Made by a program: the position numbers and the translations under genes
Notes under the pieces: generated by a model
Told to the model about the DNA's origin: nothing
Database searches by the model: none
What the model saw: only the letters and a program-made list of their open reading frames with translations
DNA from: Mesostigma viride
Lineage: Eukaryota > Streptophyta > Mesostigmatophyceae > Mesostigmatales > Mesostigmataceae
NCBI GenBank assembly: GCA_009746045.1
Contig: RPFO01000156.1
Location: 1,545,381-1,609,380, forward strand
Direction: 5' to 3'
Length of the DNA stretch: 64,000 nucleotides
In this document: positions 33,661 to 44,595 of the stretch, in pieces
Layout of the letters: each line of letters starts with the position of its first letter
How positions within the stretch are numbered: position 1 is the stretch's first letter

Positions 33661-35064
33661 CGCGATGCCGTCTGCGGACAAGGTATGGCCCAGAAACGGC
33701 ACGCAGCGGCCGGCGCGCACCTTGGCTTTCCGCGCCGAAAGGTGCTCATCCTCCATGATCTGCAGCACGGCGTCCACATCCTCTAGGTGCTCCTCGAACG
33801 TCTTGGAGTACACCAGGATGTCGTCCAGATACGCCAGCGCGCACGTGCGCTTGTAGGTCCAGGGCGGGCGCGCCCCCTTCTGCGGGTCCGCCAGGTCCTG
33901 GGAGACCTGCGGCAAGTGGGCTGTGCCCATCACCGGACGGAGGATATCATTCATCAGCATCTGGAAGGACGCCGGCGAATTGCACAGCCCCATTGCCGCC
34001 ACCCGAAACTGATAGTGACCGAAGGGCGTAGCGAACGCGGTCTTGTGGCAGTCTTCTGGCGCGATGCGCAGCTGCCAAAACCCGTCCGCACAGTCGATGA
34101 CGGTGAAACACGTGGCCCCCTGGACACGGTTGAAGATGTCGTCGATCCGCGGTAGAGGATACCGGGACTTGACGGTGATGGCGTTCAGCTTCCGGTAATC
34201 CGTCACCAGACGCCACTTGCCTCCTGGCTTGGGAACGAGCAGCACGCCCGCTGAGAAGGGGCTGTTGCTGGGTTCAATGAGCCCCGCGTCGAGCAGTGAA
34301 ATGAGGATCTTCTTGAGCTCCACCAGCTCGACTGGGCCCATGCGGTACATGGGAGACACGGTAGGACCGGAACCCTCCTGGAGCTGGACACGGTGCAACA
34401 CCGATCGATTGGGAGGGAACTGGGGGGTGCGATCCGCAAAAAGGGTAGTGCGCTTCTCCAGGACGGCATTGAACCGCGCCAGCTCATCCGGTGTGAATCC
34501 GGCACCAATCTCGTTAAGCAGAGCCTGAGTGCTATCCAGGTCTATGCGATACATCGCGTACTCCTTGCCCTTCCGAAGCTGGCGCGCCAGCGTCTTGCTA
34601 CTCATCAGGATCTGGGACGCTGGTCGAGGCCCGTCCGCCGAGCGCTCGTGTGTAATGTTATGGACCTCCGCGGCCTGTGCCCTATACTCGCTGTCAGGGC
34701 ACCAGAATGAACCATCCGGAAACCAAACTACCCGCCGGCGCACACTGATGTCCACATCCTGCTTGTCCAGCCAGTCCACTCCAATGATGATGTCGGCAGC
34801 GCCCAGCGGCGCAATAGTCGCCACCAGGTCCACCGGCGTGCCCTGCAGCACACCCTTGATGTCTGCTAGGCCCGGCGATTGGTGTCGCCGACCGTCTGAG
34901 TAGGTGACATAGACTGCCGTGGTGTGAGGCCGGGGTACCAGGCCCAGCCGACGCACCAGGGCCTCGTTGATGAAGGACGTGGAGGCGCCGGTGTCGACCA
35001 GGAACTTCACGTCCATGATCGTTTTCTCCTTCAAATACGGATCAAGGACGGTGGGAGGGACCAA
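33607..35064 (-). CDS. Chromovirus protease and reverse transcriptase
   Basis: The aspartic protease has [14 protein letters not shown] near its start. The reverse transcriptase follows with [49 protein letters not shown] and the catalytic [11 protein letters not shown] (about 33842-33810). It reverse transcribes the element RNA in the cytoplasmic particle. The frame is lost at about 33660 within the connection region. The gag side is in another frame, with the switch near 35075, which could be either a programmed shift or an assembly error. Confidence 0.93.
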   Translation of the reverse strand: MVPPTVLDPYLKEKTIMDVKFLVDTGASTSFINEALVRRLGLVPRPHTTAVYVTYSDGRRHQSPGLADIKGVLQGTPVDLVATIAPLGAADIIIGVDWLDKQDVDISVRRRVVWFPDGSFWCPDSEYRAQAAEVHNITHERSADGPRPASQILMSSKTLARQLRKGKEYAMYRIDLDSTQALLNEIGAGFTPDELARFNAVLEKRTTLFADRTPQFPPNRSVLHRVQLQEGSGPTVSPMYRMGPVELVELKKILISLLDAGLIEPSNSPFSAGVLLVPKPGGKWRLVTDYRKLNAITVKSRYPLPRIDDIFNRVQGATCFTVIDCADGFWQLRIAPEDCHKTAFATPFGHYQFRVAAMGLCNSPASFQMLMNDILRPVMGTAHLPQVSQDLADPQKGARPPWTYKRTCALAYLDDILVYSKTFEEHLEDVDAVLQIMEDEHLSARKAKVRAGRCVPFLGHTLSADGIATDPRRSSPSSNGLSLRT

Positions 35065-37155
35065 TAACCCTCCGCTGAAAAGAAACAGATGCCGCGAATC
35101 TCCTGAGATGCACGCGCCGCCGGTTGGGAGGACGCGTCTGCGGCCACGTTATTGACGTCTACCTCTACTCTAGTTGACTCCGCGTCTGGGCTACCATCTG
35201 ATTTTTCTATCCTATCCCCTACCCCGGGACCCAAGCCCATGGGCAGGGCTACTACTCCCGAGGAGCGGTGGGACGGGAGGCCGCCTCGCCCGACCACCCG
35301 CCCTCTTCCCCCCCTCCTCCTCTTCGTCAGCCCCCCCTCCTCGTCGTCGTACTCGTAGCCAGCCACTGCCTGCGTTTGGCCTGAAGAGGAGGACTGTCGC
35401 CGCGCCTCCATCTCGTTGACCGCACGCAACACACCCTTGGTAGAGCTGGTCGCGGGTGGTCGCGGCTGCTGGTACTGCGTCGGGGCCTGTCTGGCGTGCT
35501 GCAGGCGAGCCGCACGCTCACCCGCGTTGCGGGGTCGATCCCGAGGACCGGAGGAGTCGGGGCGGCTGCCGAAGGCCGGGCCGGAGAAACGAACACTGGG
35601 TGTCCCTCTCCTGTCCCACGACTGGCGTTCTTGCCCCGGAGCTTGGGGCAGTCGCGCTTGAGGTGCCCCACCTCGCTGCACATGAAGCAGCGCGCCTTGC
35701 TAGCGTCGATCGCGTTGACGCCAGGATCAGTGTAGCCCTCGTCAGGGTCGTCGAGGTACTCGTCCTCCTCCTCGCCGGCGAAATCAGTGGAGTACATCTG
35801 GTTCACCCGTCGCGGGGGAGCAGGTCTGAAGAAACGGCGCACTGATGGGGCACGCCCGCGAGCCACTACGTCGGCCACCTGTAGGAGATACCTCTGGATA
35901 TTCAAGATGTCCCACTCTTCCCAAGGGACATCAGCATAGTGCTTGAATACCTCATCCTGCAGCTCAGGACAGAGTGCCTCGATGAACCTGCTCTTGTACT
36001 CGTACCAGGTCATGTCAGCCAGGTAGGCGGCGCTGGACTCGAACTTAGACAGAAACTCGCGATATGGGGTGGTCCCCTGGCGCAGCTTGCTGAAGGCCAT
36101 CCGCTCGTGGAGTGTAGCATCTGGGGGCACCAGCTTGCGACGCACGCGGTCCATCAGTTCCGCCAAGGTTTGCGGGTATGACTGGGACGCGATGCTCTCA
36201 CAGTTCAAGATGCTTATCACCGAGGGGTCCATACAGGAGTTAATCACCAGATCAATCAGATCGCTGGTGGCCAGCTGCCAGTTGTGATGATTGCGCCAGA
36301 TGGTATACTGTCGTCGCCACATGCGTCCCCATTCCTCTACCTCGCGCGGTTTCATGTCCGCGTGCAGCTTGGGTACATTCTTGAAATTGGGCATCGGTGG
36401 GGCCTTTACTGCGGCGGTGACAGGCCCACCGACGTCTACGTGGGGGATATCGCCGAAGTCGGGGGGCTGCGACCGGGGAGAGGGCTGGATCTGGGCGGCG
36501 TACCATGAGTCCGCCGCACCTGGACGGATGAGGGGTGTTCGTACCCGGGTCATCCAAGGCCACCCTGCTGAAGCTGAAGTTGCCAGCAGGCGCAGGCGAG
36601 GGGACCGCGCTTTGGTCAAGCACCCGTGGGCGCTGCGGTTGAGAAGCCGGGCGCTGGACTGGCGTGTGAGTCTCCTCGTCTCTGGTGGTGACACTGCTCC
36701 TGGTCTCCCCTGGGCTGGTCCGAGGTCTATGAGTACCAACAGGCGGGCCCTGCGTGACAGTTCCCTCGTCCGTCTCGTTAGTCCCTTCCAGGTCATCGAA
36801 CTCGCCATCTGCCCCTGGGGCCTCCCCTTCCTCGTCCGAATACCATAGCGCCGTGGGTAACAGGGACGTGCTGCCGAAGGACACTCTGCGTCTGCCCCGG
36901 TGTGGGGGCCCGGTGGAGGTCCCTGGGGCCGCCCCCGACCTGCCCAAGGATGCGTTGGCCGCCCGGTGACTGGCTGCTGATGGCGGTAGTGCAGGGTATC
37001 TCCATTCTCGTCTCCCTGCTGCTCTGGATCCGGTGGTAGCCATTGTGGTCTCGTCTGGGGTTGTTGCTGCTGCGTCCGGGGTTGCTGCTGTTGCCATTGC
37101 TGCTGTGGTGACCGTTGCTGCAGCTGATGCTGCTGCTGCTGTTGCTGCTGCTGCG

Positions 37156-37204
<49 letters not shown>

Positions 37205-37555
37205 TTGCTGCTGCTGCTGTTGCTGCTGCTGCTGTTGCTGCTGTTGCTGCTGCTGCGAGTACTCTTGGAGCCTCTCTCGGTCGTTCCTGTCATCTCCCTG
37301 CCTGGGTAAGGCGTCTATATTGTCCCCATCCGCTGGGAACCTAGGGTTCTGATCTCTGGATCGTGGGGAGCCTTCCGCAGGTCTCTCCATGACCTCACCT
37401 GTATCTGTCCCTGCTTGGACGTGCAGTGGTACCTCTATACCCTCTGTACCGTGCTCGTGGTTGTCTACCGGTTCTATCTCTGTATTCTCTAGATCTCGTT
37501 CTCTAGTCTCTTCCTCTGTATCTCTGGCGTTCCTTGTTTGGGACCGTGTGGGCAT
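35031..37555 (-). CDS. Chromovirus gag with CCHC zinc knuckle
   Basis: Starts MPTRSQTRNARDTEEETRE at 37555. A polyglutamine stretch (CAG-type codons, about 37260-37125) follows. Around 36900-36540 the plausible frame changes (WYSDEEGE...DDLEGTNETDEG in the alternative frame) and then returns. The capsid-like region (about 36440-35880) includes MWRRQYTIWRNHHNW and YREFLSKFESSAAYL. The zinc knuckle CFMCSEVGHLKRDC lies at about 35695-35650. The C-terminal linker continues to about 35075 in the frame containing GYEYDDEEGG. The frame alternation makes an exact length unsafe. Confidence 0.85.
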
Positions 37556-37559
37556 GGTG

Positions 37560-38768
37560 CTCGTACCGGTACCTTACACTGCAGGCAACACCTCCCCAGG
37601 AAGGAAGAGAGAGAAAGAGAGAGAGCAACCACGTGCTATAGAGCTATAACTATAGAACCTAATACTACTCCTCCCTAATAGTACTGGTCTCCTCTACTGC
37701 TTGCTAGGGCCAATGGTCAGCTGAGAGAAAGTCACTGTAACTGCTGTCCCCTCCCCCTGACTGCTGAGTGTGGGTGGCTTGGAGCATTCACGTGTGATGT
37801 GCATCCCCTCAGGCAATGGCATGTGTTCCCTAACAAACCTATCTGCATCTGTAATGTTATCAAACCCTTTCCACTTAGCACTAGAGCCTTGGGACAATAT
37901 CTTATCTTTAATATGCTCCTCACAAGTCTTCCAGCTGTAGAATATAGCAGGCTACCCTTATCCCCGTCGTGAGCTACTGCGTAGTAAGGAAATCAGACTG
38001 TCCACCCTTGTTTATTTTACGTCGTGGCATGTTACATCATAGTCTGGCAGCGGCTTGCAAGCAAGAGAAAGGGGAAACCCAGGCTACCTCTAGTGCAGTG
38101 ACCTTAAACAAACGAGGTGAGAGAGCACGGAGTATATCACAGCACACGCCCGAGCCTTCCGCAGGAACGGGCTATACGCACACACGGAGGTAAACACCGT
38201 CAACACAGTCGGCAACAGCCAGACGGTATCCACCCCCACGACCCCTTGCAGGTCAAACAACGAATGTCCGTCTCCGCGACGTCCATGGGCACCAACAACA
38301 TTTACAACCTATAGAGGCACAACATATAACATAAACCCCCTGCGCGCGCGTTCCCGGATAGAGAGCAAGCTCGCCAGCTAGCCTTCAGCAGGCATAGCTT
38401 TGTAAAGAAAGACTTCTAACTAGGGGACGTACCATCTTCGATGACGTTAATCCCTCTGAGCTGGCCGCCACCCGGTGTCGTTGAAGGCAAGCCCTGGCGC
38501 CACTAGGTGTCGTTGAAAACAGAGTGAACGCTATCGTTGACAGCACCTCACCACAGGACTATTGCTAGCCCCGCCGAGTATCCAGACTGGCCGTTTGCTG
38601 TATAGGTCGTCGTTGAATCCCTTTACGGGCTGGCCGCCGGCCTGACAGCAATCGTTGAATTCCGGAACCTCTACCTACGCCAAGCTTTGTCTTGGTATCC
38701 TAATTGGCTCACTAACCCTCTCCGCGAGAGTTAGCTAACCTTTCCAGCACATTTCCTCCGATAACCAG
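37560..38768 (-). other. 5' leader of the chromovirus, with candidate primer-binding site
   Basis: Non-coding leader of about 1.2 kb between the 5' LTR and gag. In element sense the bases next to the LTR read CTGGTTATCGGAGG. TGGTTATCGGAG resembles a primer-binding site for an initiator-Met-type tRNA (TGGTATCAGAG) with an extra T, so the tRNA assignment is uncertain. Irregular TCGTTGAA motifs recur at about 38480-38660. Confidence 0.5.
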
Positions 38769-39585
38769 TGTACGTCCCTGCCCAGACACTCCTAGCCTGA
38801 GCTACGTGAGCAAAGACCCTTCTTGCCGGAATTAGGAATAATTCAAGATAGCCTAAAGTAGGTTGCGCTTCACGACGTGAGGTCGTGAGAAATCTGGCAT
38901 CACGGCTTAATGGCCAAGCTAATTAGTTCACACTTATAATGGCTAGCAATACCAATTACAAATGGATATGCCCCGGGCTCAATGTGTAGGCGTATTCGCA
39001 CTTATCATTCATTAAACCAAGGGACGAGACCTCGTCCTTGGACCCACTTTATCCTAGGGTTGGTTGCGGCGCAGATACACGCCAATTTCCTTAGAACAAT
39101 CCGAGTCACTCATTCCACGTAGGATCCGGGCCGACATCGACCCTCAACTATAGGAATCCACGCCTAGAACCACTGACAGACTCAGAACCGGCGCGGCGCC
39201 ACAGCGCCGGCCCCTAAAAGGACAACCTAGAACAAAATAACTAGTCCAATTCACACAATAGGCCAAGGTCCGTAAAACCCAGTCCAATAGACAAACAGGC
39301 CTTAGTAATTTATTCCATTGTTACGTCCGGCCAAAAGGGCNNNNNNNNNNNNNNNNNNNNNNNNNNNNNNNNNNNNNNNNNNNNNNNNNNNNNNNNNNNN
39401 NNNNNNNNNNNNNNNNNNNNNNNNNNNNNNNNNNNNNNNNNNNNNNNNNNNNNNNNNNNNNNNNAACCTTAGTCCAAATTTCCCCACACAATAGCCAAGG
39501 TCCGTAAAACCCCAGTCCAATAGATCAAACAGCCTTAGTAATTTATTCCATTGTTACGTCCGGCCAAAAGGGCAGGGACGTAACA
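38769..39585 (-). repeat. 5' LTR of the chromovirus, with assembly gap
   Basis: Same sequence as the 3' LTR from 38769 (TGTACGTCCC, one T fewer) to 39340, followed by 124 N. Sequence from 39465 to 39585 repeats the last about 120 bp of the LTR again. The LTR is about 583 bp in the other copy, so the duplicated end around the gap is probably a scaffolding artefact. Confidence 0.92.
39341..39464. other. Assembly gap (124 N)
   Basis: Unknown bases inside the 5' LTR. LTR-end sequence is present on both sides. Confidence 1.
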
Positions 39586-39606
39586 ACAACTACCGTATTA
39601 ATTAAT

Positions 39607-39810
39607 TATCAAAGAGACAACCAGCGCAGGCCAGAAATCGGGAGAATCCGGACCATGGTAGCTCGAGCCTGCCGTTATCTTTTCCGCGTTTTCGAGTCGT
39701 TCAGGATGATGAAGATGAATGGTGATGGAAATGTGTATCCTTGTGCATTGAAATTATGGCTGGCTTACGTGTGGAGCGACTAGATGACCTAGACGGTGGG
39801 GCCGGAAACA
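39607..39810 (-). repeat. Penelope terminal repeat, left
   Basis: 204 bp, starting TATCAAAGAGACAACC and ending GGGGCCGGAAACA. Matches the right copy at every base I compared. A diverged solo copy is at 9057-9252. Confidence 0.95.
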
Positions 39811-40165
39811 GCATGCTTGATCAGGGCGTGTGTTTCTAGCCTAACTGGCCGGGAGTGTCTAGTGGTGAGCACCATTGCTGCGATCGCTCTCCCACCATTT
39901 ACGAGGAAATACCCGCAAATGGAAAACCACTGAAAAGGTCTAGCTAGTCAGTCATCACGTTAGCCATGCCATGATTCCAAACGTCCAAGAACTGCACACG
40001 GTGCAAAGGCAAAAAGCCGGAGGACAGCACTTTCAAATGTGCGGCGGGAACCAAAAGCCCGCGGATGCCAGAAAACATCGTGTTGCGGCAGCGACGCGAC
40101 GATGTGGACAACGAATCCAGTGCCAAGCTCGGAACGGCCGCAAAGGAGATCTGGCATCACAGGGT

Positions 40166-43100
40166 TCAGATGTGCGGAGATACTATGCGATCCAGCCGGT
40201 CCACGACCTGTTTGTAGAGCTTGTGCCAAGGGGCAGCACCGAACAGATGTGGGTGACGTTGCAAAAAACATCGGACTTGACGGAGCATAATGGCTCGGTC
40301 ATAGTCTTTGACCAATAAACGCTGCAAGAGTTCAACAAGAGTCGTGATGAAATCAACACGATAAGAACAAAGACGGGAAAAACGATGTAACTGAGAAAGA
40401 ACAACACCATATTTTGCTGTGTGGGAAAGGAGACTGTGAATATCGGGGTAACGAATAAAAGGAATTTGCTGGTATTTAGGATCCTTGCGCTTATCATAGA
40501 CAGCCGTACGCCAGCCCTTCTTGTTATGGGTAATGTTAAGATCGAGGTAATTGCAATGAGTATCCTCCGACGTGAGCTTTAATGTGAGGGACGCTTGCGG
40601 GTAGATGCCAGGCAGACCAGCGGTGATATACAAATGGGTTGCGAAATCAGGGTTGTCGAAAGCGATGACATCATCAATGTATCGACATGTATGGATAAAA
40701 CGCCTGATGAGAACATCATCGTTTGAGGCAATGAGATTCTCCATGAATGCAAGCTCATAAGTGTATAGATAGAGGTTTGCAAGGAGCCCGGCACAGTTAG
40801 TGCCCATAGGGATGCCGATAGCTTGTTGGTATACATTGCCCGCAAAACAGATGAAGGTGTTATCAACAAGATAAGAGATCCAATGGACAAGGTCAGCCTT
40901 CGTGATAATATAATTATAACCATCCCGCACGATAGCACCTGCCGCGATCCCTGAGAGCCACGTTGCCGTGGGCTTGGTCTGAGAAACACGCACGTGCAGG
41001 TGGTTGCGCCCGTGAGGCCTACGTGCATACAGACGAGTAAGGAGGCTATCTAAACGAGCTTTCAAATCGTGCAAATCTAGTGTGGTATATAGAGTGGTGA
41101 AATCATAGGTGGCTATGGGCATAGGTATACGTTTCTCTGCTGCTGTCTTAGAACGGCTAAGGGCGGCAAGGCGTAGGCGTACTTGGGCTGAGTCTATGAC
41201 GATCCAACTACCAGCGCATTCATACCCGGCATTCGACAGCACCTCCACCCATAATGCATTGGCTTCGGGGAGAAGAGCATTCAAAGCATGGCAGATGAGT
41301 TTCGAGAGAGGCATCAGTGGGGCTGAATGCGACGCAGCAATGGTGCGCAAAGCAACAGGAGTTTTGTGCAGCTTAAGAGTGAGATACAGATATGGGAACG
41401 TAGTGGTGGTGGCGCGTCGCTGCCGCTTAAGGAATGCCCGAGCAAAAATGTTTTGGCTGTGCAGAAAAGCCCGATGAGCAGCAGTGATACTGGCGGTGGA
41501 CTGTGCACGCTGAACATAGGTAGGGCTGGACGCCAACTCGTGTTGCAAAGTAGCAAGGTAGTGCTTCTTGCATATGAAAGCAAAGTTGTTGGCACTCTTG
41601 TCAACACACGTGATGATAAAGTCCTGCTTGAAGTGGTCAAGAAGTGCTTTATCTGTGGTGTTGAGCCAGGTGGTGCGGTGGACCTGCTGGAGACGGTAAT
41701 CAAGCCTGGTGAGACGTGCATTGCATTCGTGAATGACGGCGCGAAACCACGGTTCCATGGCAAGGGGAGCAAGCTGTAGGTCCGTGCTCATGGCATTGCA
41801 GAATTTGCGCAGTGATGTGGAGAGCAGTGCATTCACCTCTTTGGCACACGTGCGCTGGACCCACGGCCGAAACTTGGTGCCTTTGGCAAAAAGGTCTACA
41901 AGCGTGTGGCTCGGCAGGATGCTGAGGTCAGCGGTCATGACGTGCTGTGAGGTGGGATCAAGGTACTTGAAATACCGTTGTTGTTGGCAGGGGCAGGGCC
42001 CTGCCAAGATGGTGGCCAGCTCGGTGGGCGTTGTATCGCGGCTGACCTTCCCGTTGCTGAAAACCATTTGTCCCAAGGTGGGAGAGTAATGCCAGGCGGC
42101 AATGGGAGTGCCGAAAGTGTTGCGCACCACGAGCGGCATCGCAGCCTGCACTTGCGGCAAATGCAGAATGTGTGGCAAACACAGCTCATCCATCGCAGCA
42201 TGAATGAAAGGTGAGATCAGCAAACGGCGCGGACGCAGTGCATCTGCATTCCCATTGACACGGTGCCGAATGATACGTGAGAGAAGGCCTCGCAGACTAG
42301 TGGCATGGGAGCGGGGGACTTGCAGATCAGCTGGGGAGCACGACCCGACGGCAATGTGTAAGCTGGTAAGCTTCTTCAAGCTGCAGGCTTCGAGATAGGA
42401 TGCATGAAAGTTGCCGCGTTGCATAAGCCGAGACATGTGACGTAAGCAGCGGAGACTGGTGGAGTAAAGGGAAGGATCGGTGGACACATGTGTGGAAGGT
42501 GGAGGGGCCGGGGTGACGCTGGGGGGATAGGGGCGATATGGGTGGAGATTGTGCTTCAGACGCCAGGCACGGATGAACATAAGAGGGCGGGGACGGAGGG
42601 GAGGCGGGCGGCGGCGAGACCGAGCTTTGAAACTCTTGCCTTCAATGCAAAAACCGTGGGGCAGAAATGCATGTAACATTCGTTTCCAAAACGTTTCCCG
42701 ATGCCCTGCGGCTTTGCGAAAAGCGGCGCCGGTAAAGGTGCCGGGGACATGTTCCAAGGGGACGACTCGCCAATCCCACCACCCGTATTGGGCCATGGCG
42801 CCATGTAGGGGGGTGTCGTCGTTGGCGGCAGGGCGGCCAATATGAAGGCGGCGTGCCGCTCGGACATGTTCCTGAAAACGCGTCCAGGCATCCCGTTGCG
42901 TCTGGCCAACGTAGATACGCTGAGGGTACCTGCGGTTGTAAATGGCATAAATGACGCGATGGGTGCTTACGGGGTGTGGGCGAGTGGAGTTGGTAAGCGA
43001 CAAATGCGTGCGCTGTAAGCGCCGGAGGCGACGTAGAGTATGGTCATCCTTGCAGTGATGGTTATGGCGCGTGTTGATGCGACAACGCTTCCGCCATGCC

Positions 43101-43222
43101 TGTGAGGAGATACGATAGGGGAACTGCCGAGAAATAGCAGTGTACTTCCGGTAATCAATGCCACTGGATTGCCGTATTCTGTGGAGGGTAAGAGCATGCC
43201 AGAAAGTCATAAGGTGTTTCAT
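40166..43222 (-). CDS. Penelope-like reverse transcriptase with N-terminal GIY-YIG endonuclease, 1018 aa
   Basis: One intact ORF. Residues about 90-180 form a GIY-YIG nuclease: VIYAIY (91-95), RIYVGQT (103-108), Arg115 in TRFQEH and Glu176 in HRETFWKR. A Cys/His cluster (C47, H53, H55, H56, C57, H61) lies just before it. The reverse transcriptase occupies about 610-900: LYLTLKLHKTP, YDFTTLYTTLD (motif A, about 709), GIPMGTNCAGLLANLYL (motif B, about 805) and CRYIDDVIAF (YIDD, about 849). There is no GIY-YIG at the C terminus, which ends soon after the thumb. N-terminal placement is the permuted arrangement described for Naiad/Chlamys-type elements, whereas classic Penelope has it at the C terminus. 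The start is the first Met after an upstream stop. Confidence 0.93.
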   Translation of the reverse strand: MKHLMTFWHALTLHRIRQSSGIDYRKYTAISRQFPYRISSQAWRKRCRINTRHNHHCKDDHTLRRLRRLQRTHLSLTNSTRPHPVSTHRVIYAIYNRRYPQRIYVGQTQRDAWTRFQEHVRAARRLHIGRPAANDDTPLHGAMAQYGWWDWRVVPLEHVPGTFTGAAFRKAAGHRETFWKRMLHAFLPHGFCIEGKSFKARSRRRPPPLRPRPLMFIRAWRLKHNLHPYRPYPPSVTPAPPPSTHVSTDPSLYSTSLRCLRHMSRLMQRGNFHASYLEACSLKKLTSLHIAVGSCSPADLQVPRSHATSLRGLLSRIIRHRVNGNADALRPRRLLISPFIHAAMDELCLPHILHLPQVQAAMPLVVRNTFGTPIAAWHYSPTLGQMVFSNGKVSRDTTPTELATILAGPCPCQQQRYFKYLDPTSQHVMTADLSILPSHTLVDLFAKGTKFRPWVQRTCAKEVNALLSTSLRKFCNAMSTDLQLAPLAMEPWFRAVIHECNARLTRLDYRLQQVHRTTWLNTTDKALLDHFKQDFIITCVDKSANNFAFICKKHYLATLQHELASSPTYVQRAQSTASITAAHRAFLHSQNIFARAFLKRQRRATTTTFPYLYLTLKLHKTPVALRTIAASHSAPLMPLSKLICHALNALLPEANALWVEVLSNAGYECAGSWIVIDSAQVRLRLAALSRSKTAAEKRIPMPIATYDFTTLYTTLDLHDLKARLDSLLTRLYARRPHGRNHLHVRVSQTKPTATWLSGIAAGAIVRDGYNYIITKADLVHWISYLVDNTFICFAGNVYQQAIGIPMGTNCAGLLANLYLYTYELAFMENLIASNDDVLIRRFIHTCRYIDDVIAFDNPDFATHLYITAGLPGIYPQASLTLKLTSEDTHCNYLDLNITHNKKGWRTAVYDKRKDPKYQQIPFIRYPDIHSLLSHTAKYGVVLSQLHRFSRLCSYRVDFITTLVELLQRLLVKDYDRAIMLRQVRCFLQRHPHLFGAAPWHKLYKQVVDRLDRIVSPHI

Positions 43223-44158
43223 GATGATTCAGATGCACTGAGAGCTAAGACATCAAACAGAACCAGAGCGGAGCATATTGAGGTAAGTCAATATTCATTG
43301 CGTAACACCCGTTACGCGATAGCGGTGGTCCATGATGCATCTCCCCGGGGCAGGATGTGGCTAACAACACAGCTGAATGGACTCGGAACATGTGGATTCC
43401 CAGTGGGGGGGCCTTCCAATTGTCATACTTGACACCTCTTTCCTGTAACGAAAAGATTTCCCTTCTTCATGTTCCAGATGAGTCACCGTGCTCCTGCCTT
43501 TGTGTTTTTTTGGCGTTTGTAAAGAGATATGGGAGGGTAAACAGAAGCAAAGGCTGATATTGCCGTGTGGGGGGCCCGATCCTTGGTTAGTCTCTCAAGT
43601 GCCCACAGAAAAACACGAGAGTAGCACACACAGCGCGCAGCCCAGCCTAGCTCCCTCAGTAAAAGTAAAAGAAAAAGGACAAGAACAGCAAAACAAACGA
43701 GAACAAGAAAAAGAACAAAACACAGACACGTAGTGCAATGTGAGCGGAATGATGGAGGAAGGTGAGAGGGGGGCATCGTATTGAATGTGTAGGCATTGAG
43801 GCAGCCGAAGCGTCCCATCCCCGGGTACATTCGTGGCTTTCAAAAAAGCCACAACCTGCGTGGAAGAGGAAAATGCAGGAACGATGAGTATGATCCTGAA
43901 AACGAGGTTGAGGAAACGCGGAGAGGAAATGCCGGCCGCTGAAACGATTCCGATGGAACTATGGGTTTCGCCGACATGAGGCGGTGCAGCTGACTATCTC
44001 TATGGTGTCGTGTGTGACCGGGAGTGCCGGTTCACGTGCGCACTCGTCGGACTAGCCCGACGACATGTGTGCTTGGTTGCCCACGGCTGAAATCCTCTTG
44101 CCCGTCATGCAAAGGCCACGCCTCCTAGCCGAAAACGAACTATATTCAACCAATCTAA
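43223..44158 (-). other. 5' non-coding part of the Penelope-like element
   Basis: Between the right terminal repeat and the ORF start. No second ORF is supported. Short open frames at 43483-43830 lack motifs. Confidence 0.55.
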
Positions 44159-44362
44159 TATCAAAGAGACAACCAGCGCAGGCCAGAAATCGGGAGAATC
44201 CGGACCATGGTAGCTCGAGCCTGCCGTTATCTTTTCCGCGTTTTCGAGTCGTTCAGGATGATGAAGATGAATGGTGATGGAAATGTGTATCCTTGTGCAT
44301 TGAAATTATGGCTGGCTTACGTGTGGAGCGACTAGATGACCTAGACGGTGGGGCCGGAAACA
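44159..44362 (-). repeat. Penelope terminal repeat, right
   Basis: Identical partner of 39607-39810. The outer flank is the TTAATTAAT tail of LINE-A copy 3 followed by its CACGTGAC-TGC-GTCACGTG hairpin. Confidence 0.95.
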
Positions 44363-44595
44363 TAATTAATAGACACGTGACTGCGTCACGTGAGCGTAAG
44401 TCCTCATTGGGAGGGGAACATGGTATGGAATGGATGGTGTAAGCTATTATCTAGTAGGTCCTAGTTACAGGGTTGTGGGCACCACGGCCCGAATCGCTAT
44501 GAATGCCATACGGCATATGCGGTCACACGCGGAGCCCCCACAGACTTGGGGGTGGTCTCCTTCATCACTACTTGCCATCTATCCTTGCGTACCAT
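44363..44595 (-). mobile_element. 3' terminal segment of LINE-A copy 3, with tail hairpin
   Basis: In minus sense: MVR-x-DRWQVVMKE-type coding end, CCCACAACCCTGTAAC, CCCTCCCAATGAGGACTT, then the palindrome CACGTGAC-GCA-GTCACGTG and TCTATTAATTA. The same end with the same hairpin occurs at 57355-57400. Confidence 0.8.

Larger units (their letters stand above)
27751..39585 (-). mobile_element. Ty3/gypsy chromovirus, near complete, 11.8 kb
   Basis: Two LTRs (27751-28333 and 38769-39585) flank minus-strand gag, protease, reverse transcriptase, RNase H, integrase and chromodomain coding, in the order of the Ty3/gypsy (Metaviridae-type) class. A 5-bp target duplication ACAAC lies at 27746-27750 and 39586-39590. 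LTR ends are TG...CA with 16-bp inverted ends TGTTACGTCCCTGCCC. Differences between the LTRs are mostly one-base indels, so the insertion is young or the assembly noisy. Coding is broken by several single-base frame shifts, nearly all consistent with one missing base in a short C or G run. An additional coding region lies between the chromodomain and the 3' LTR. Confidence 0.96.
39607..44362 (-). mobile_element. Penelope-like element with identical 204-bp terminal repeats
   Basis: Direct repeats at 39607-39810 and 44159-44362 (each 204 bp) appear identical base for base and flank one long minus-strand ORF. Terminal repeats of this kind are usual in Penelope-like elements. TAATTAAT on both outer sides may be a target duplication within the TTAA tail of LINE-A copy 3, but the low complexity weakens that. 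Identity of the repeats indicates a recent insertion. Confidence 0.93.

Noticed and set aside
39607-39810. Hammerhead ribozyme in the Penelope terminal repeats
   Set aside because: Such ribozymes are known in Penelope terminal repeats, but I could not find the CTGANGA and GAAA core in correct order on either strand.
44359-44400. Helitron 3' end (hairpin near terminus)
   Set aside because: The hairpin is followed by TCTATTAATTAA rather than CTRR, and it always occurs downstream of LINE coding sequence with a TTAA tail.
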